Below, piece after piece: positions 26,883 through 36,693 of a DNA stretch of 64,000 nucleotides (the first letter of the stretch is position 1; every line of letters begins with the position of its first letter). The DNA is from Gammaproteobacteria bacterium (GTDB lineage: Bacteria > Pseudomonadota > Gammaproteobacteria > Xanthomonadales > SZUA-36), in the NCBI GenBank assembly GCA_021772915.1, contig JAJFLB010000063.1, positions 47,156 through 111,155 on the forward strand, in the 5' to 3' direction. A model generated the notes under the pieces. It searched no databases and was not told where the DNA came from. It was given only the letters and a program-made list of their open reading frames with translations. The position numbers and the translations under genes were made by a program.

Positions 26883-29720
26883 ATGACTCGCAGGGGACTA
26901 GAAAAGAAGAAATCCATCCTCCAGATTCTCGCACTTGCGTTCGTGCTTGCCGTATCAGGCAACGTATGGGCTCAGGACGTCGCAAATGATGAAGAAGATG
27001 AAGCCGCCCGGGCAGTAACAGCCCTGGATAAGATGGCTGTTACAGGCTCACGCATCAAGAGGACCGATATTGAGGGCGCGAGCCCGGTCTACGTGATGAC
27101 GTCTGAGCAGATTGAACAGGAAGGTTTTGTCACGGTGTTTGACGCCTTGGCTACACTGCAACAAAACACCGGCTCCACCCAGGGTGAGGCTTTCACCAAT
27201 CAGTTCACCCCTGCGGCCCCACAGCTGAACTTGAGGGGTCTTGGCCCGGGTCGTACGCTGATCCTGCTGAACGGCCGTCGTGCGGCGGATTATCCGTTCC
27301 CGTTCAACGGTCAGAGCAACTTCACCAACCTCCAGCAGATTCCAACCGCAGCAGTTGAGCGTATTGAAATCCTGGCAGGTGGTGCTTCGGCCGTTTATGG
27401 CTCCGACGCGGTTGCCGGCGTGATCAATATCATCACCAAGAAGCAATTCGACGGTATCTCCGTCACGGCGCGCGCAGGCACCACGACTGATGGCGCTGGC
27501 GACAGTGGCCGTGTCCAGATCGTGGGTGGTCTTGACGGTGATCGCTGGAGCGCGGTGTACGCGTTTGAGTATTTCAAACGTGACCCGATTTTTGGTAACG
27601 ATCGCGATTACCTGGATGAGCGTTCCGATTTCCCGCAGCTGGAACAGGTGAATACCCGTTCCCTGCTGTACATCGGTGACCGCTTTGGTTACGACTGGGA
27701 CGGTGATGGTGCAAGCTACCAGGATCCGGGCGCAGCCGCCTGTGATGCCTTTGGTGATCTGGATTACTCATTCCGCTCGCCGGGAACCGGCCAGTACTGC
27801 GGACGTGACTCAACCGGTGATGAATCCATCCGTAACACGCGTGAAAACTTCTCTTTCTACGGAAACTTGAGCTACGAGCTGAACAACGACACCGAACTGT
27901 TTGCCTCCCTCAATTACTGGGAAGGCGATATATCGTCAACGGGATTCCGTCGCTGGTGGGGTAGCCCATCCGTATTCTGGAACCCGGGCGACAGCAGTCC
28001 CGATGGCGATGCCGGTTGGGCGTTTCTCGGCGAACAGGCTTCTTTGGGTTTGTTGCAGCGCGTCTTTCAACCGAGTGAAACCGGTGAACAGGCAGCCTTT
28101 TTTGAGGAAGATTCCATCGATATCGCCCTCGGTGTACGTGGCATGATGTTTGATGGCCGCTACGATTGGGAATTTGCCTACAGCCACAGTGAATACAACG
28201 CCTACCAAGAGCAATTCCTCTTCAAGGAAGAGCTGATTGACGCCTACTTCCTCGGTGAATTTAACCCAGGTAAGAGTGCCTTTGGTATTCCCTGGTTCGA
28301 CGTACCCGCTGATTGGCGTGAACGGTTTTATACGCCTATGACACAAGCCCAGGTCGACGCACTCAGCGGCAAGCAGACGAATAACTCGGATTCATCCAAT
28401 GACACGGTTTCGCTTGTGATCAGCGGTGAGCTGTTCGATATGCCGGCCGGTCCGGTTGGTTTTGCAGTAGTGGGTGAATGGGCTACGCAGGAATACCAGT
28501 TGGGCCCGGATGCTCGTACCCTCGACCAAACCGGTAACGGTTGGTGGGGACGTAGCGGAACCGGTGGTGGCGGCAAACGTGATCGTCTGGCGTTTGGTGC
28601 CGAAGTCAGCGTTCCTGTAACGTCAACCCTGACTTTGCCACTGGCCGTGCGCTGGGACAAATATAACGATGATTCCGACGTGGATGACGCGCTAACCTAT
28701 AACGCCGGTATCGAGTGGCGTCCGTTCCGCGAGTTGCTGATTCGCGGCACCTTCTCCACCAGCTTCCGGGCGCCGGATATGCACTTTCTGTTTGCCGGCG
28801 ACAGTGGCTTCTTCACCACCCAGACCGATTGGTTCCTCTGTCGCCGTGATGAGCCGGACACCGGACCTACCTTCACCGGATGCCAGACCAATTCCGGTTT
28901 CTCAATCGCGGGCAATCGTTCCGGCAACATCAACCTGCAAGAAGAAGAAGGTGAGTCCTTTACCGTAGGATTCGTCTGGGAGGTCTTCGACGGTTTTTCA
29001 GTCAATGTTGATTATTACGACATTGAACTGGACGGTATTGTCAATGACATGAGCATTCAGGGTCTGTTGCAGGATGAGGCGGATTGCCGCCTGGGCGTGA
29101 CCGTGGGCGGAACCCCTGTGGATATCAACACGGTCGAATGCCAGCGGGTTCTGGCGCGGATTAACCGTGTCGACACTCCGGGCGCACCGAATCACGAAAA
29201 CCTCATTGATGTCACCGTCGGACCCATCAACCGTTCCTTCTCCGGACAGACCGGCATTGACGCTGGTTTCAATTACACGTTTGATACTGAACGCGCCGGC
29301 CAATTTGCTTTCACTGGCGCCTACACGCATGTGCTGGAATCCCAACGGCAGGAATTCCCGGAAGATCCAGTTGATGACCAATGGCGCGATAACAAGCAGA
29401 ATTTTGAGTTCCGCTCACGTTTCCGTGGTTCTGCCGGCTGGGACTACAAGGATTTCAACACGGTGGTGACCGCACTGCGCACCGGCAGTGTGCCCAACTG
29501 GGCAGAAACCGCCCGGCTTGGTGATCAGTGGACGTTCAACCTGAACCTGGCTTACGATATTACGGATTCGTTCCGTTTGAGCGTGATCAGCACCAATGTT
29601 ACCAACGAGCGTCCCCCGGTAGACCCGACCTTCAACACATGGCCGGGCTTCTGGCGCGGCAGTTTCAACCCCGTTGGACGTGAAGTTTGGGTACAAGCCG
29701 ATTACGTTTTCGGCAGGTAA
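26883..29720 (+). CDS. TonB-dependent receptor 2
   Basis: Outer-membrane receptor of 945 aa. A signal peptide ends near GNVWAQ (31), followed by an acidic stretch and the TonB-box region KMAVTGSRIKR. The plug (about 55-170) has LNLRGLGPGRTLILLNGRRA and VERIEILAGGASAVYGSDAVAGVINIITKK. The barrel runs to VQADYVFGR. The upstream 276 bases contain an AT-rich TATACGTAATATATACG block (26769-26785), two adjacent copies of CTCAAATTAA (26834-26853) and a GGGAGAG ribosome site. It is divergent from the arylsulfotransferase-like gene and followed by a strong terminator. The ligand is unknown; it belongs to the same broad class as receptor 1 but shares limited barrel sequence with it. Confidence 0.94.
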   Translation: MTRRGLEKKKSILQILALAFVLAVSGNVWAQDVANDEEDEAARAVTALDKMAVTGSRIKRTDIEGASPVYVMTSEQIEQEGFVTVFDALATLQQNTGSTQGEAFTNQFTPAAPQLNLRGLGPGRTLILLNGRRAADYPFPFNGQSNFTNLQQIPTAAVERIEILAGGASAVYGSDAVAGVINIITKKQFDGISVTARAGTTTDGAGDSGRVQIVGGLDGDRWSAVYAFEYFKRDPIFGNDRDYLDERSDFPQLEQVNTRSLLYIGDRFGYDWDGDGASYQDPGAAACDAFGDLDYSFRSPGTGQYCGRDSTGDESIRNTRENFSFYGNLSYELNNDTELFASLNYWEGDISSTGFRRWWGSPSVFWNPGDSSPDGDAGWAFLGEQASLGLLQRVFQPSETGEQAAFFEEDSIDIALGVRGMMFDGRYDWEFAYSHSEYNAYQEQFLFKEELIDAYFLGEFNPGKSAFGIPWFDVPADWRERFYTPMTQAQVDALSGKQTNNSDSSNDTVSLVISGELFDMPAGPVGFAVVGEWATQEYQLGPDARTLDQTGNGWWGRSGTGGGGKRDRLAFGAEVSVPVTSTLTLPLAVRWDKYNDDSDVDDALTYNAGIEWRPFRELLIRGTFSTSFRAPDMHFLFAGDSGFFTTQTDWFLCRRDEPDTGPTFTGCQTNSGFSIAGNRSGNINLQEEEGESFTVGFVWEVFDGFSVNVDYYDIELDGIVNDMSIQGLLQDEADCRLGVTVGGTPVDINTVECQRVLARINRVDTPGAPNHENLIDVTVGPINRSFSGQTGIDAGFNYTFDTERAGQFAFTGAYTHVLESQRQEFPEDPVDDQWRDNKQNFEFRSRFRGSAGWDYKDFNTVVTALRTGSVPNWAETARLGDQWTFNLNLAYDITDSFRLSVISTNVTNERPPVDPTFNTWPGFWRGSFNPVGREVWVQADYVFGR

Positions 29721-29734
29721 GCTTTTTTGCTTCG

Positions 29735-29767
29735 AAAAAGGCCCGGCTTCGACCGGGCTTTTTTTTC
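29735..29767 (+). terminator. Rho-independent terminator after TonB receptor 2
   Basis: AAAAAGGCCCGG, loop CTTCGA, CCGGGCTTTTTTTT: a GC-rich stem with A-run before and T-run after, 15 bases past the receptor stop. The A and T runs make it able to work in both directions. Confidence 0.92.
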
Positions 29768-29972
29768 GCCATTGGGTATTTCGACGCCGGCATAATCAGT
29801 GACGAATAGCTGGGTGAACTGCACATCGCAGTGTGTGACGATAAGGACTGAATTGAGCCTGTTTACGGACTTTCAAAGACTTTCGGCACTACCGTTTTGC
29901 TGATTGCTTGGTATACTCCCCGGTTCTGAATTCAAGGTCCCGTGCACCGGACCTGAAAATGGAGGGAACATT

Positions 29973-31898
29973 ATGAAATTCAGGTTATTTCTTGTTGCAC
30001 TGATGTTTACGGCATCATTCACCATGCAGTCGGCATTTGCAGATCAAAAACCACTGGAGGACTTTTTTAAGAAGCCACAATTTGCTGGCTTCCAGCTATC
30101 CCCAGATGGTGAAAACCTGGGTGTGCTGGCGCCTGTAGAAGGCCGCATGAACCTGGTTATCATTAACCTGAAAGACCGTAAACCCGTGGTCGTGACTGGC
30201 GAAAAAGACCAGGATATACGTGGTTTTATGTGGGCCAACAACAACCGTCTGCTGTTTTTCATGGACAAGGACGGTAACGAGTCTTTTGGTATTTTTGCGG
30301 TCAACAAGGATGCCTCGAAATTCCGTGTGCTGGCCGAACCGGTAGAGTCCCAGCTCAACAAGGGCCGCAGGAAGATTGAAATCACCTCGGTTCTCGATCC
30401 GCTCATTGATGACGATGATTACGTTCTGGTTACCAATAACAAACGCCGGTCAGCGAATTCCGATGTTTACAAAATGAACGTCAATACAGGACGCCGAAGA
30501 CTTCTGATGCGTAACCCGGGCGACATCGTTGGCTGGCAGACCGACTGGGATGGGAACATCGTCGGCGCCGGCTATGTGGATGAAGGCTACGGCGGTTTTA
30601 TGGTGTACAACAGGGAAACCGAAAAATTCGAAGAAAAAACCCGGTTTCGTTTCGATGAACCTTCATTTGCACCGGTACTGATGAAGGAAGATGGCGTTCA
30701 CGGCTATGCTCAATCGACCATTAACCCCGATGGCAGCATCCGTGATAAGGCTGCCCTATTCGAATTCAACCTGGAAACCATGGAAGTGGGCGACCTGGTG
30801 TATGAACATCCGGTGATTGATTGCTGCAACCCGATGGGTAATCGCAAGATGAAGGACATTATCGGTGTGGCCTACACGGTCGGCAAACCTGAGCTTGTTT
30901 ACCTGGATGAAACCTGGAAAGCCCGTATGGATGGCATCAACCAGGCACTGCCGGACACTTTCAACCTTATTTCCAGTATGGACCGCGAAGAAACAGTTGC
31001 CGTGGTTGCATCGGGATCGTCCACCCAGCCGACCAAATATTACCTGTTCGATATGGAAAAAGGGTCACTGGAACCGCTGCCAAGCTCAAGGCCCTGGATC
31101 AACCCGGCCGAGATGGCCGAGATGAAGCCGATCCAGATTAAGGCACGCGATGGTCTTGCAATGCACGGTTACCTGACCATTCCACCCGGCAGCGACGGTA
31201 AGAACCTGCCATTGATCATGAACCCGCATGGTGGACCCTGGACGCGGGACGGTTGGGGCTTTAACCCCGAAACGCAGTTCCTTGCCAATCGTGGCTACGC
31301 GGTGATGCAGGTCAACTTCCGGGGTTCGACCGGTTTTGGCCGCAAGCATTTTGACAATGGCAATAAACAATGGGGTCGAGCGATGCAGACTGACCTCAGT
31401 GATGCAGTCCAGTGGGCTGTAGACGAGGGTATCGTGGATAAGGACCGCGTATGCATTTATGGCGGTAGCTATGGTGGGTATGCGGCCATGGCCGGACTGA
31501 CCTTTAGCCCGGGGTTGTATCAATGCGGTATCAATTACGTGGGTGTTACCAGCCTGGCATTACTGTTTGAAACCATGCCTACCTCCTGGGATGCGCAACG
31601 TGTGATGATGACTGAACGCGTGGGGGATCCGGAAAAGGAAAAAGAGTTCCTTGAAGAATGGTCACCCACCAATCACGCTGACAAAATCGAGGTACCGGTG
31701 TTCATGGCCTATGGACTGCGCGATCCCCGTGTCGACATTGAGCATGCCTTTCAAATGGAGAAGGCGATGAAGAAGAATGATGTGGAATACGAACTGATGA
31801 TCAAAAAGCGTGAAGGCCACGGTTTCGTTAAGCAAGAGAACCGCTACGACTTCTACGGCAGGATGGAAACCTTCCTGGCGGAAAATTTGAACGACTAG
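29973..31898 (+). CDS. Exported S9-family (prolyl-oligopeptidase-like) peptidase
   Basis: Serine peptidase or acyl-peptide hydrolase of 641 aa, probably periplasmic. The ATG at 29973 has a GGAGGG site (29961-29966) and gives a signal peptide ending SAFAD; the open frame starts further up at 29904. An N-terminal seven-bladed propeller (about 30-385) is followed by the alpha/beta hydrolase domain with NPHGGPWTRDGWGF, the nucleophile in YGGSYGGYAAMAGL, Asp in YGLRDPRVD and His in KREGHGF. Members often sit near TonB receptors and cleave imported short peptides; that role fits here but is inferred. Confidence 0.93.
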   Translation: MKFRLFLVALMFTASFTMQSAFADQKPLEDFFKKPQFAGFQLSPDGENLGVLAPVEGRMNLVIINLKDRKPVVVTGEKDQDIRGFMWANNNRLLFFMDKDGNESFGIFAVNKDASKFRVLAEPVESQLNKGRRKIEITSVLDPLIDDDDYVLVTNNKRRSANSDVYKMNVNTGRRRLLMRNPGDIVGWQTDWDGNIVGAGYVDEGYGGFMVYNRETEKFEEKTRFRFDEPSFAPVLMKEDGVHGYAQSTINPDGSIRDKAALFEFNLETMEVGDLVYEHPVIDCCNPMGNRKMKDIIGVAYTVGKPELVYLDETWKARMDGINQALPDTFNLISSMDREETVAVVASGSSTQPTKYYLFDMEKGSLEPLPSSRPWINPAEMAEMKPIQIKARDGLAMHGYLTIPPGSDGKNLPLIMNPHGGPWTRDGWGFNPETQFLANRGYAVMQVNFRGSTGFGRKHFDNGNKQWGRAMQTDLSDAVQWAVDEGIVDKDRVCIYGGSYGGYAAMAGLTFSPGLYQCGINYVGVTSLALLFETMPTSWDAQRVMMTERVGDPEKEKEFLEEWSPTNHADKIEVPVFMAYGLRDPRVDIEHAFQMEKAMKKNDVEYELMIKKREGHGFVKQENRYDFYGRMETFLAENLND

Positions 31899-31932
31899 CG
31901 GGCTAACAGGTTCCCACCGCATCAGAGTGATA

Positions 31933-33027
31933 TCAGACCGGCCCTGGTGGCCGGTCTTTGTCTTGATGCCACGCAGGGCTATACTCGCGTACACTTTCAA
32001 CCAGCACAGTCATATTTTGTGGGTCGACATCGGGGGTAATCCCGTGGCCGAGGTTAAAAACATGACCCTCGCCCATTCCAAAACTGGCCAGGGTGTTTTG
32101 CACCTGGCACGCAACGATATCCGGATTGGTAAGCATGACGGCGGGGTCAAGATTGCCCTGTAGTGCCACGCGCTCACCTACCCTGGCCCTGGCGTCGGCA
32201 AGCGAAATCGTCCAGTCCACCCCGAGTGCGTCACAGCCGGTGTCGGCCAGGTTTTCAAGTTGTAAATTACAACCCTTGCAAAACAAAACGACCGGAATCC
32301 GCTGGCCGTCATGGCTACGATTCAATCCGGCAACGATTTTCTCCAGGTATTGCAGGGAGAATTCACGGAACACATCCGCCGCTAACGCACCTCCCCAGGT
32401 ATCAAAAATCTGTACTGCCTGGGCACCGCTTTCAATCTGTGCATTGAGGTAATCAGTCACCGAGTCTGCCAGTTTGTCAAGTAACCGATGCGCTGTTTTC
32501 GGCTCGGCGTAGATCATGTTCTTGATCTTTGCAAAAGCCTTACTGGATCCACCTTCGACCATGTAAGTAGCCAGTGTCCAGGGACTGCCGCTGAACCCGA
32601 TCAGGGGTACCTCACCATTGAGTTCTTTGCGGATCCGCACGACGGCATCCATAACGTAGGCAAGCGACTGTTCGGGATCCGGACGCTGGAGTTTTTCGAC
32701 GTCATCAGCGGAGCTGATCACGTGCTCGAAACGGGGGCCCTCGCCTTCGGCAAAATACAGACCGAGCCCCATGGCATCGGGTATGGTGAGAATATCCGAG
32801 AACAAAATTGCGGCATCCAGCCGAAACCTGCGCAAGGGCTGCAGGGTGACTTCGCAGGCGAGGTCCGGGTTCGTGCATAGATTCATGAAACTACCCGCTT
32901 CACCGCGTAATTGTCTGTATTCAGGTAGATAGCGTCCGGCCTGGCGCATTACCCAGATGGGTGTGCGTTCTGTTGGCTGACGGAGTAATGCTCTGATATA
33001 CAAGTCATTTTGTAAGGGTTTGTTCAT
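31933..33027 (-). CDS. hemE: Uroporphyrinogen decarboxylase
   Basis: Cytosolic enzyme of haem synthesis that removes four carboxylates from uroporphyrinogen III to give coproporphyrinogen III. The 364 aa protein has the signature [17 protein letters not shown] at about residues 23-39, [13 protein letters not shown] with the catalytic Asp, [17 protein letters not shown], and [12 protein letters not shown] near the C-terminus. It is the last gene of aroK-aroB-hemE, 4 bases after aroB. The final codons (DRPPGPV) are written across a terminator hairpin. Confidence 0.97.
   Translation of the reverse strand: MNKPLQNDLYIRALLRQPTERTPIWVMRQAGRYLPEYRQLRGEAGSFMNLCTNPDLACEVTLQPLRRFRLDAAILFSDILTIPDAMGLGLYFAEGEGPRFEHVISSADDVEKLQRPDPEQSLAYVMDAVVRIRKELNGEVPLIGFSGSPWTLATYMVEGGSSKAFAKIKNMIYAEPKTAHRLLDKLADSVTDYLNAQIESGAQAVQIFDTWGGALAADVFREFSLQYLEKIVAGLNRSHDGQRIPVVLFCKGCNLQLENLADTGCDALGVDWTISLADARARVGERVALQGNLDPAVMLTNPDIVACQVQNTLASFGMGEGHVFNLGHGITPDVDPQNMTVLVESVREYSPAWHQDKDRPPGPV
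31936..31957. terminator. Bidirectional terminator inside the 3' end of hemE
   Basis: Perfect 8-bp stem GACCGGCC / GGCCGGTC with a 5-base loop, then CTTTG on the plus strand. It begins right after the hemE stop codon on the top strand, so it encodes the last hemE residues while serving the convergent S9 peptidase transcript. The T-run is short, so strength is moderate. Confidence 0.6.
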
Positions 33028-33031
33028 GCGA

Positions 33032-34114
33032 TTACCTGTGTTGGGTGGCCGAGATGGCCGCTATAATCTGCGTGCTGCTTGAGCTGTCGTCAATAATTCC
33101 CTGCCCGGGGCCGGTGAGCAGTATCAGTCGCAAACTGCCTGCGACTGCCTTCTTGTCCAGTTGCATGAGGTCAAGGATCTCGTTTGCATCCAGATCACCC
33201 GGTATCTCAATCGGCAATCCAAATGCCTGTAGCAGACTTCCCAGGCGAAGGCTCAAACCGGTCTCACACAAGTCTCTTTGTTCACTCAGCCTGCTGGCCA
33301 CCATTATACCAATCGCGACTGCCTCACCGTGCAAGAATCTCTTGTATTCAGTCAGCGTTTCCAGGGCATGGGCAAAACTATGGCCAAAATTCAACAAGAC
33401 CCGGATACCGGTTTCACGTTCGTCTTCGACGACAAGTGCAACTTTGTTCGTGACACTGCGCTCGATCATGCGAGTGAGTGCCGCAGGTTCCCTTGTGTCG
33501 ATTCCTGATCTATTTTGTTCAAGCCATTCGAGCAAGCCCACGTCACGTATTGCAGCTATTTTGACCACTTCAGCCATGCCTGCCGAGAATTCGCGTGCGG
33601 GCAGCGTTTCCAGTGTTTCAATGTCAATCAATACTGCTGCGGGTTGATGAAAAGCACCGACCAGGTTTTTTCCCTGAACATGATTGAGTCCCGTTTTACC
33701 CCCAACCGATGCATCCACTTGCGCCAATAGGGTTGTCGGTACCTGAATGAAACGTATGCCGCGCATGTAGCTTGCCGCGGCGAATCCACCCAGATCACCG
33801 ATTACTCCGCCGCCCAGTGTAATCAGCGTTGTATCCCGGGTCGCCCGTATATCTACCAACTTGTCGATGATTCTCGACCAGCTTTCCGTTGTCTTGAAGT
33901 GCTCACCATCGGGCAAGACAAGGCTGTGCACATGAGTACCCGTCAGAGAATTTGTCAGTGCCTGCAGGTAAAGTGGTGCGACGGTTTCATTGCTGACGAT
34001 CAGGACGGTCGCTCCTGCCGAAACGTTGATCGCCGGATTGCCTGTGCCCAGCACACCGGAACCAATGAATACCATGTAGCTATGAGGTACCAGTTCGACT
34101 TTAACTGTCTGCAT
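33032..34114 (-). CDS. aroB: 3-Dehydroquinate synthase
   Basis: Second enzyme of the shikimate pathway, NAD- and metal-dependent, converting DAHP to 3-dehydroquinate. The 360 aa protein has the diagnostic [19 protein letters not shown] and [21 protein letters not shown] blocks (about 100-145), and the metal-binding Glu/His set including [11 protein letters not shown] and [10 protein letters not shown]. It sits between aroK and hemE in the order usual for gammaproteobacteria. Confidence 0.97.
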   Translation of the reverse strand: MQTVKVELVPHSYMVFIGSGVLGTGNPAINVSAGATVLIVSNETVAPLYLQALTNSLTGTHVHSLVLPDGEHFKTTESWSRIIDKLVDIRATRDTTLITLGGGVIGDLGGFAAASYMRGIRFIQVPTTLLAQVDASVGGKTGLNHVQGKNLVGAFHQPAAVLIDIETLETLPAREFSAGMAEVVKIAAIRDVGLLEWLEQNRSGIDTREPAALTRMIERSVTNKVALVVEDERETGIRVLLNFGHSFAHALETLTEYKRFLHGEAVAIGIMVASRLSEQRDLCETGLSLRLGSLLQAFGLPIEIPGDLDANEILDLMQLDKKAVAGSLRLILLTGPGQGIIDDSSSSTQIIAAISATQHR

Positions 34115-34162
34115 ACAACTGCCTTGTGTTGAGTTTGCTTACTCAGGGTCAGATAACAAGCC

Positions 34163-34711
34163 CTAATAAACTTCCGGGTTAAGTGGATCCACCTGCTTCG
34201 TAATCAGGGCGGATAGTGCTTTGGCGGTATTTTGCACACTCCGATTATGTGTACCAAAAATCAGATCAGCGGTAGTCTCATAGAGTGGATTACGAACTTT
34301 GGCCAGGTCCGTTAATCGTTGTACACGGTTTTCTGCCTGCAACAAGGGACGGCTCTTGTCCTTGCTCAGTCGCTTGAGCTGTCGGTCTATGCTGGTCCTG
34401 AGGTACACGACGAAGCCACGTGAACGGAGCAAAGCGCGGTTTTCAGACGTACAAATTACACCACCTCCAGTCGAAATCAAGACCCCGCTCCTTGCAGTCA
34501 ATTGATTGAGTAGCCGGCTTTCCCGCTCACGGAACCCGGCCTCACCCTCAACATCAAAAATCAAATTGACGCTGGCACCGGTTAAACCCTCAAGCTCATG
34601 GTCACAGTCGTAAAACTCGAGATTGAGTAAATCCGCCAGTTGCTTTCCGATCGTGGTTTTGCCGGACCCCATGGGGCCGATCAGAAATATATTTTGGGCT
34701 GATTTACTCAT
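34163..34711 (-). CDS. aroK: Shikimate kinase
   Basis: ATP-dependent kinase that makes shikimate 3-phosphate. The 182 aa protein has Walker A GPMGSGKTT (12-20), the shikimate-binding DCDHELEGLTG (about 36-46) and FRERESRLL, then STGGGVI, with the lid Arg residues near 120. It is the first gene of aroK-aroB-hemE. In many relatives aroK follows pilMNOPQ; here the genes before it are instead an oppositely oriented exosortase gene. Confidence 0.96.
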   Translation of the reverse strand: MSKSAQNIFLIGPMGSGKTTIGKQLADLLNLEFYDCDHELEGLTGASVNLIFDVEGEAGFRERESRLLNQLTARSGVLISTGGGVICTSENRALLRSRGFVVYLRTSIDRQLKRLSKDKSRPLLQAENRVQRLTDLAKVRNPLYETTADLIFGTHNRSVQNTAKALSALITKQVDPLNPEVY

Positions 34712-34816
34712 CCGGCGTCGGGGCAGGTGTAATCAGGCCACAAAAACGGCGTGCAAGCCTGCATGGCTTTGGGTAACATTGCCCGGACCTGGCTAACAGG
34801 AATATTGGCAACTTGT

Positions 34817-35323
34817 ATGCTTCGTTTTTTTATCATCTTTTCGGTATTGCTGATCGGGCTGTTTACGCTTGAGATTTTACAGCCGGCGGAAAAATACTTC
34901 ATTCTTCCATTTACATCAATGATTGCCGATATCAGCGTGTGGCTTGTGCAGATTTTCGATGACGATGTCATCGCCACCGGCAACGTGATACGTGACAGTG
35001 TATCGGGTTTTGGTGTGCGTATTGAACGTGGATGTAATGGTCTTGAGGCTGTCATTATCCTGTTTTCAGCGATTTTCGCGTTTCCCGCACCTATGAAACA
35101 CAAGTTCATAGGGTTTGTAATAGGTTTTTTTGCCATCCAGTTACTCAACCTGGTGAGAATAATAAGTCTTTATTACCTTGGACAATGGAATTACGCTGCA
35201 TTTGAGTGGTTTCATCTTTACCTGTGGCAGGCCTTGATTATCCTTGATGCAATGGTGGTCTGGCTGATCTGGCTCAGAACCTTACCCGCCCCTGGCAAAC
35301 AGGGCACTCATGCTGTGAGCTGA
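34817..35323 (+). CDS. xrtH: Exosortase H
   Basis: Inner-membrane transpeptidase-like protease that cleaves proteins carrying a C-terminal sorting tail (the IPTLxxWG-CTERM type in this class). About 168 aa with the family's short length and multiple helices. The catalytic triad is visible: Cys in IERGCNGLEAVI, Arg in NLVRIISLYYLG, His in WFHLYLWQALIILDA. The ATG at 34817 gives a standard MLRFFIIFSVLL start; the frame is open from 34751. No protein with a matching sorting tail is encoded in the window, so its substrates are elsewhere. The next gene starts 2 bases after its stop. Confidence 0.9.
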   Translation: MLRFFIIFSVLLIGLFTLEILQPAEKYFILPFTSMIADISVWLVQIFDDDVIATGNVIRDSVSGFGVRIERGCNGLEAVIILFSAIFAFPAPMKHKFIGFVIGFFAIQLLNLVRIISLYYLGQWNYAAFEWFHLYLWQALIILDAMVVWLIWLRTLPAPGKQGTHAVS

Positions 35324-35325
35324 GT

Positions 35326-36171
35326 GTGTATATATTGATTGCCGGCTGCGGAGATGTAGGCAACATTCTGGCTTCGACCTTGCTTCAAGATGGCCATACC
35401 GTCTATGGCCTCAAACGCGATACTTCCACCCTGACTGAAGGCGTTACGCCAATCCAGGCTGACCTGACGGATACCGCTACGCTCGCCGATTTGCCCGGAG
35501 ATATCGATCGACTGATTTATATGCCTACACCGGCCAGTCAGGATCAAAACGCTTATGAGGCAGTTTTCATTGAGGGTTGGAAAAATCTGTGGGCAAGCCT
35601 CATAAGAGCACCTGTTCGGACCCTGTTGGTTTCCAGTACATCGGTGTTCGGACTCTCGGATGGCAGTGTTGTCACCGAAGCAACACCACCTGAACCTGCC
35701 CGTTTTAACGGCAGGCTCTTACTACAGATGGAGCAACTCGCTACCGGGTGTGCTGACAATCTTGTCGTCGTGCGGTTTTCTGGTATTTACGGACCGGAAA
35801 GGACGAGACTAATAACAATGGCCGCTTCGCCAGGGTGTGAGGTTCAACAAGTCCCGCCTTATTTCACCAACCGTATACACATTGATGATGCTGCAGCGGT
35901 ATTGAGACATTTGCTGCTGCTGAAACAGCCTGAGGCCCTGTATCTGGCATCGGATGACTTACCGGAGCCCCGCTATGAAGTCTTGCATTGGTTGGCGCAG
36001 GCGCAGGGTGTTGCTGTGCCAACGGGCCTCGTGCTTGAACGGGCAGGTCAGGGCAAGCGTGTGGACAACCAAAAGTTACGGCACAGCGGATTTCAGTTGT
36101 CTTTTCCGAATTACCAAGCCGGCTACGGCGCCATCCTCAAACTGCAGAGTCAAGATGGAGTTTCCAAATGA
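35326..36171 (+). CDS. NAD(P)-dependent epimerase/dehydratase family protein (YeeZ-like)
   Basis: Extended-type SDR of 281 aa. It starts from GTG at 35326 as MYILIAGCGDVGNILASTL, a Rossmann GxGxxG-like motif (GCGDVG). VSSTSVFG supplies the active-site Ser region, but the classical Tyr-x3-Lys is not obvious, replaced by a Glu/Gln-rich segment, as in the YeeZ group of atypical SDRs. The 3' half has the NRIHIDDAAAVL motif found in this family. It is translationally coupled to exosortase H (2-base gap), although no functional link is known. A REP array begins 27 bases after the stop. Confidence 0.82.
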   Translation: MYILIAGCGDVGNILASTLLQDGHTVYGLKRDTSTLTEGVTPIQADLTDTATLADLPGDIDRLIYMPTPASQDQNAYEAVFIEGWKNLWASLIRAPVRTLLVSSTSVFGLSDGSVVTEATPPEPARFNGRLLLQMEQLATGCADNLVVVRFSGIYGPERTRLITMAASPGCEVQQVPPYFTNRIHIDDAAAVLRHLLLLKQPEALYLASDDLPEPRYEVLHWLAQAQGVAVPTGLVLERAGQGKRVDNQKLRHSGFQLSFPNYQAGYGAILKLQSQDGVSK

Positions 36172-36197
36172 TGAAATTGACCGGTTTAAACAGGCCA

Positions 36198-36680
36198 TGT
36201 AGGACCGATGAGCTTGCTCATCGGGAACCTTAATCCGGCTCACACCAGACCTGCTCGGAAAGGCCCACAGACACATGTAGGACCGATGAGCTTGCTCATC
36301 GGGAACCAAAACCCGGTTCACACCAGACCTGCTCGGAAAGACCCACAGACACATGTAGGACCGATGAGCTTGCTCATCGGGAACCAAAACCCGGCTCACA
36401 CCAGACCTGCTCGGAAGGACCCACAGACACATGTAGGACCGATGAGCTTGCTCATCGGGAACCAAAACCCGGCTCACACCAGACCTGCTCGGAAAGACCC
36501 ACAGACACATGCAGGACCGATGAGCTTGCTCATCGGGAACCAAAACCCGGCTCACACCAGACCTGCTCGGAAAGACCCACAGACACATGTAGGACCGATG
36601 AGCTTGCTCATCGGGAATCCGGATCTCGGGCAGTGCGCGACGCCGACGGCTTCCCGACGAGCAAGTTCGTCGGTCCTACA
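36198..36680. repeat. Six-unit 78-bp REP tandem array plus inverted terminal copy
   Basis: Each unit is a REP (TGTAGGA, hairpin CCGATGAGCTTGCTCATCGG, GGAACC) plus an almost constant linker rich in CTCACACCAGACCTGCTCGG. AGGACCG begins at 36201, 36279, 36357, 36435, 36513 and 36591: exactly 78 bases each time. Linker differences are single bases (for example CCGGTT/CCGGCT, AAGGCC/AAGACC). The sixth unit lacks the linker and is followed by a REP in the opposite sense at 36651-36680 with a diverged stem (GACGAGC). The array fills the 522 bases between convergent genes. Because 78 is a multiple of 3, long spurious frames cross it on both strands. Confidence 0.95.
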
Positions 36681-36693
36681 GGGTGTACAGATC

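Noticed and set aside
36198..36620. CRISPR-like array (short repeat with regular spacing)
   Set aside because: The spacers are nearly identical to each other, the period is exactly 78 bases, the repeat is a REP found elsewhere, and no cas genes are present.
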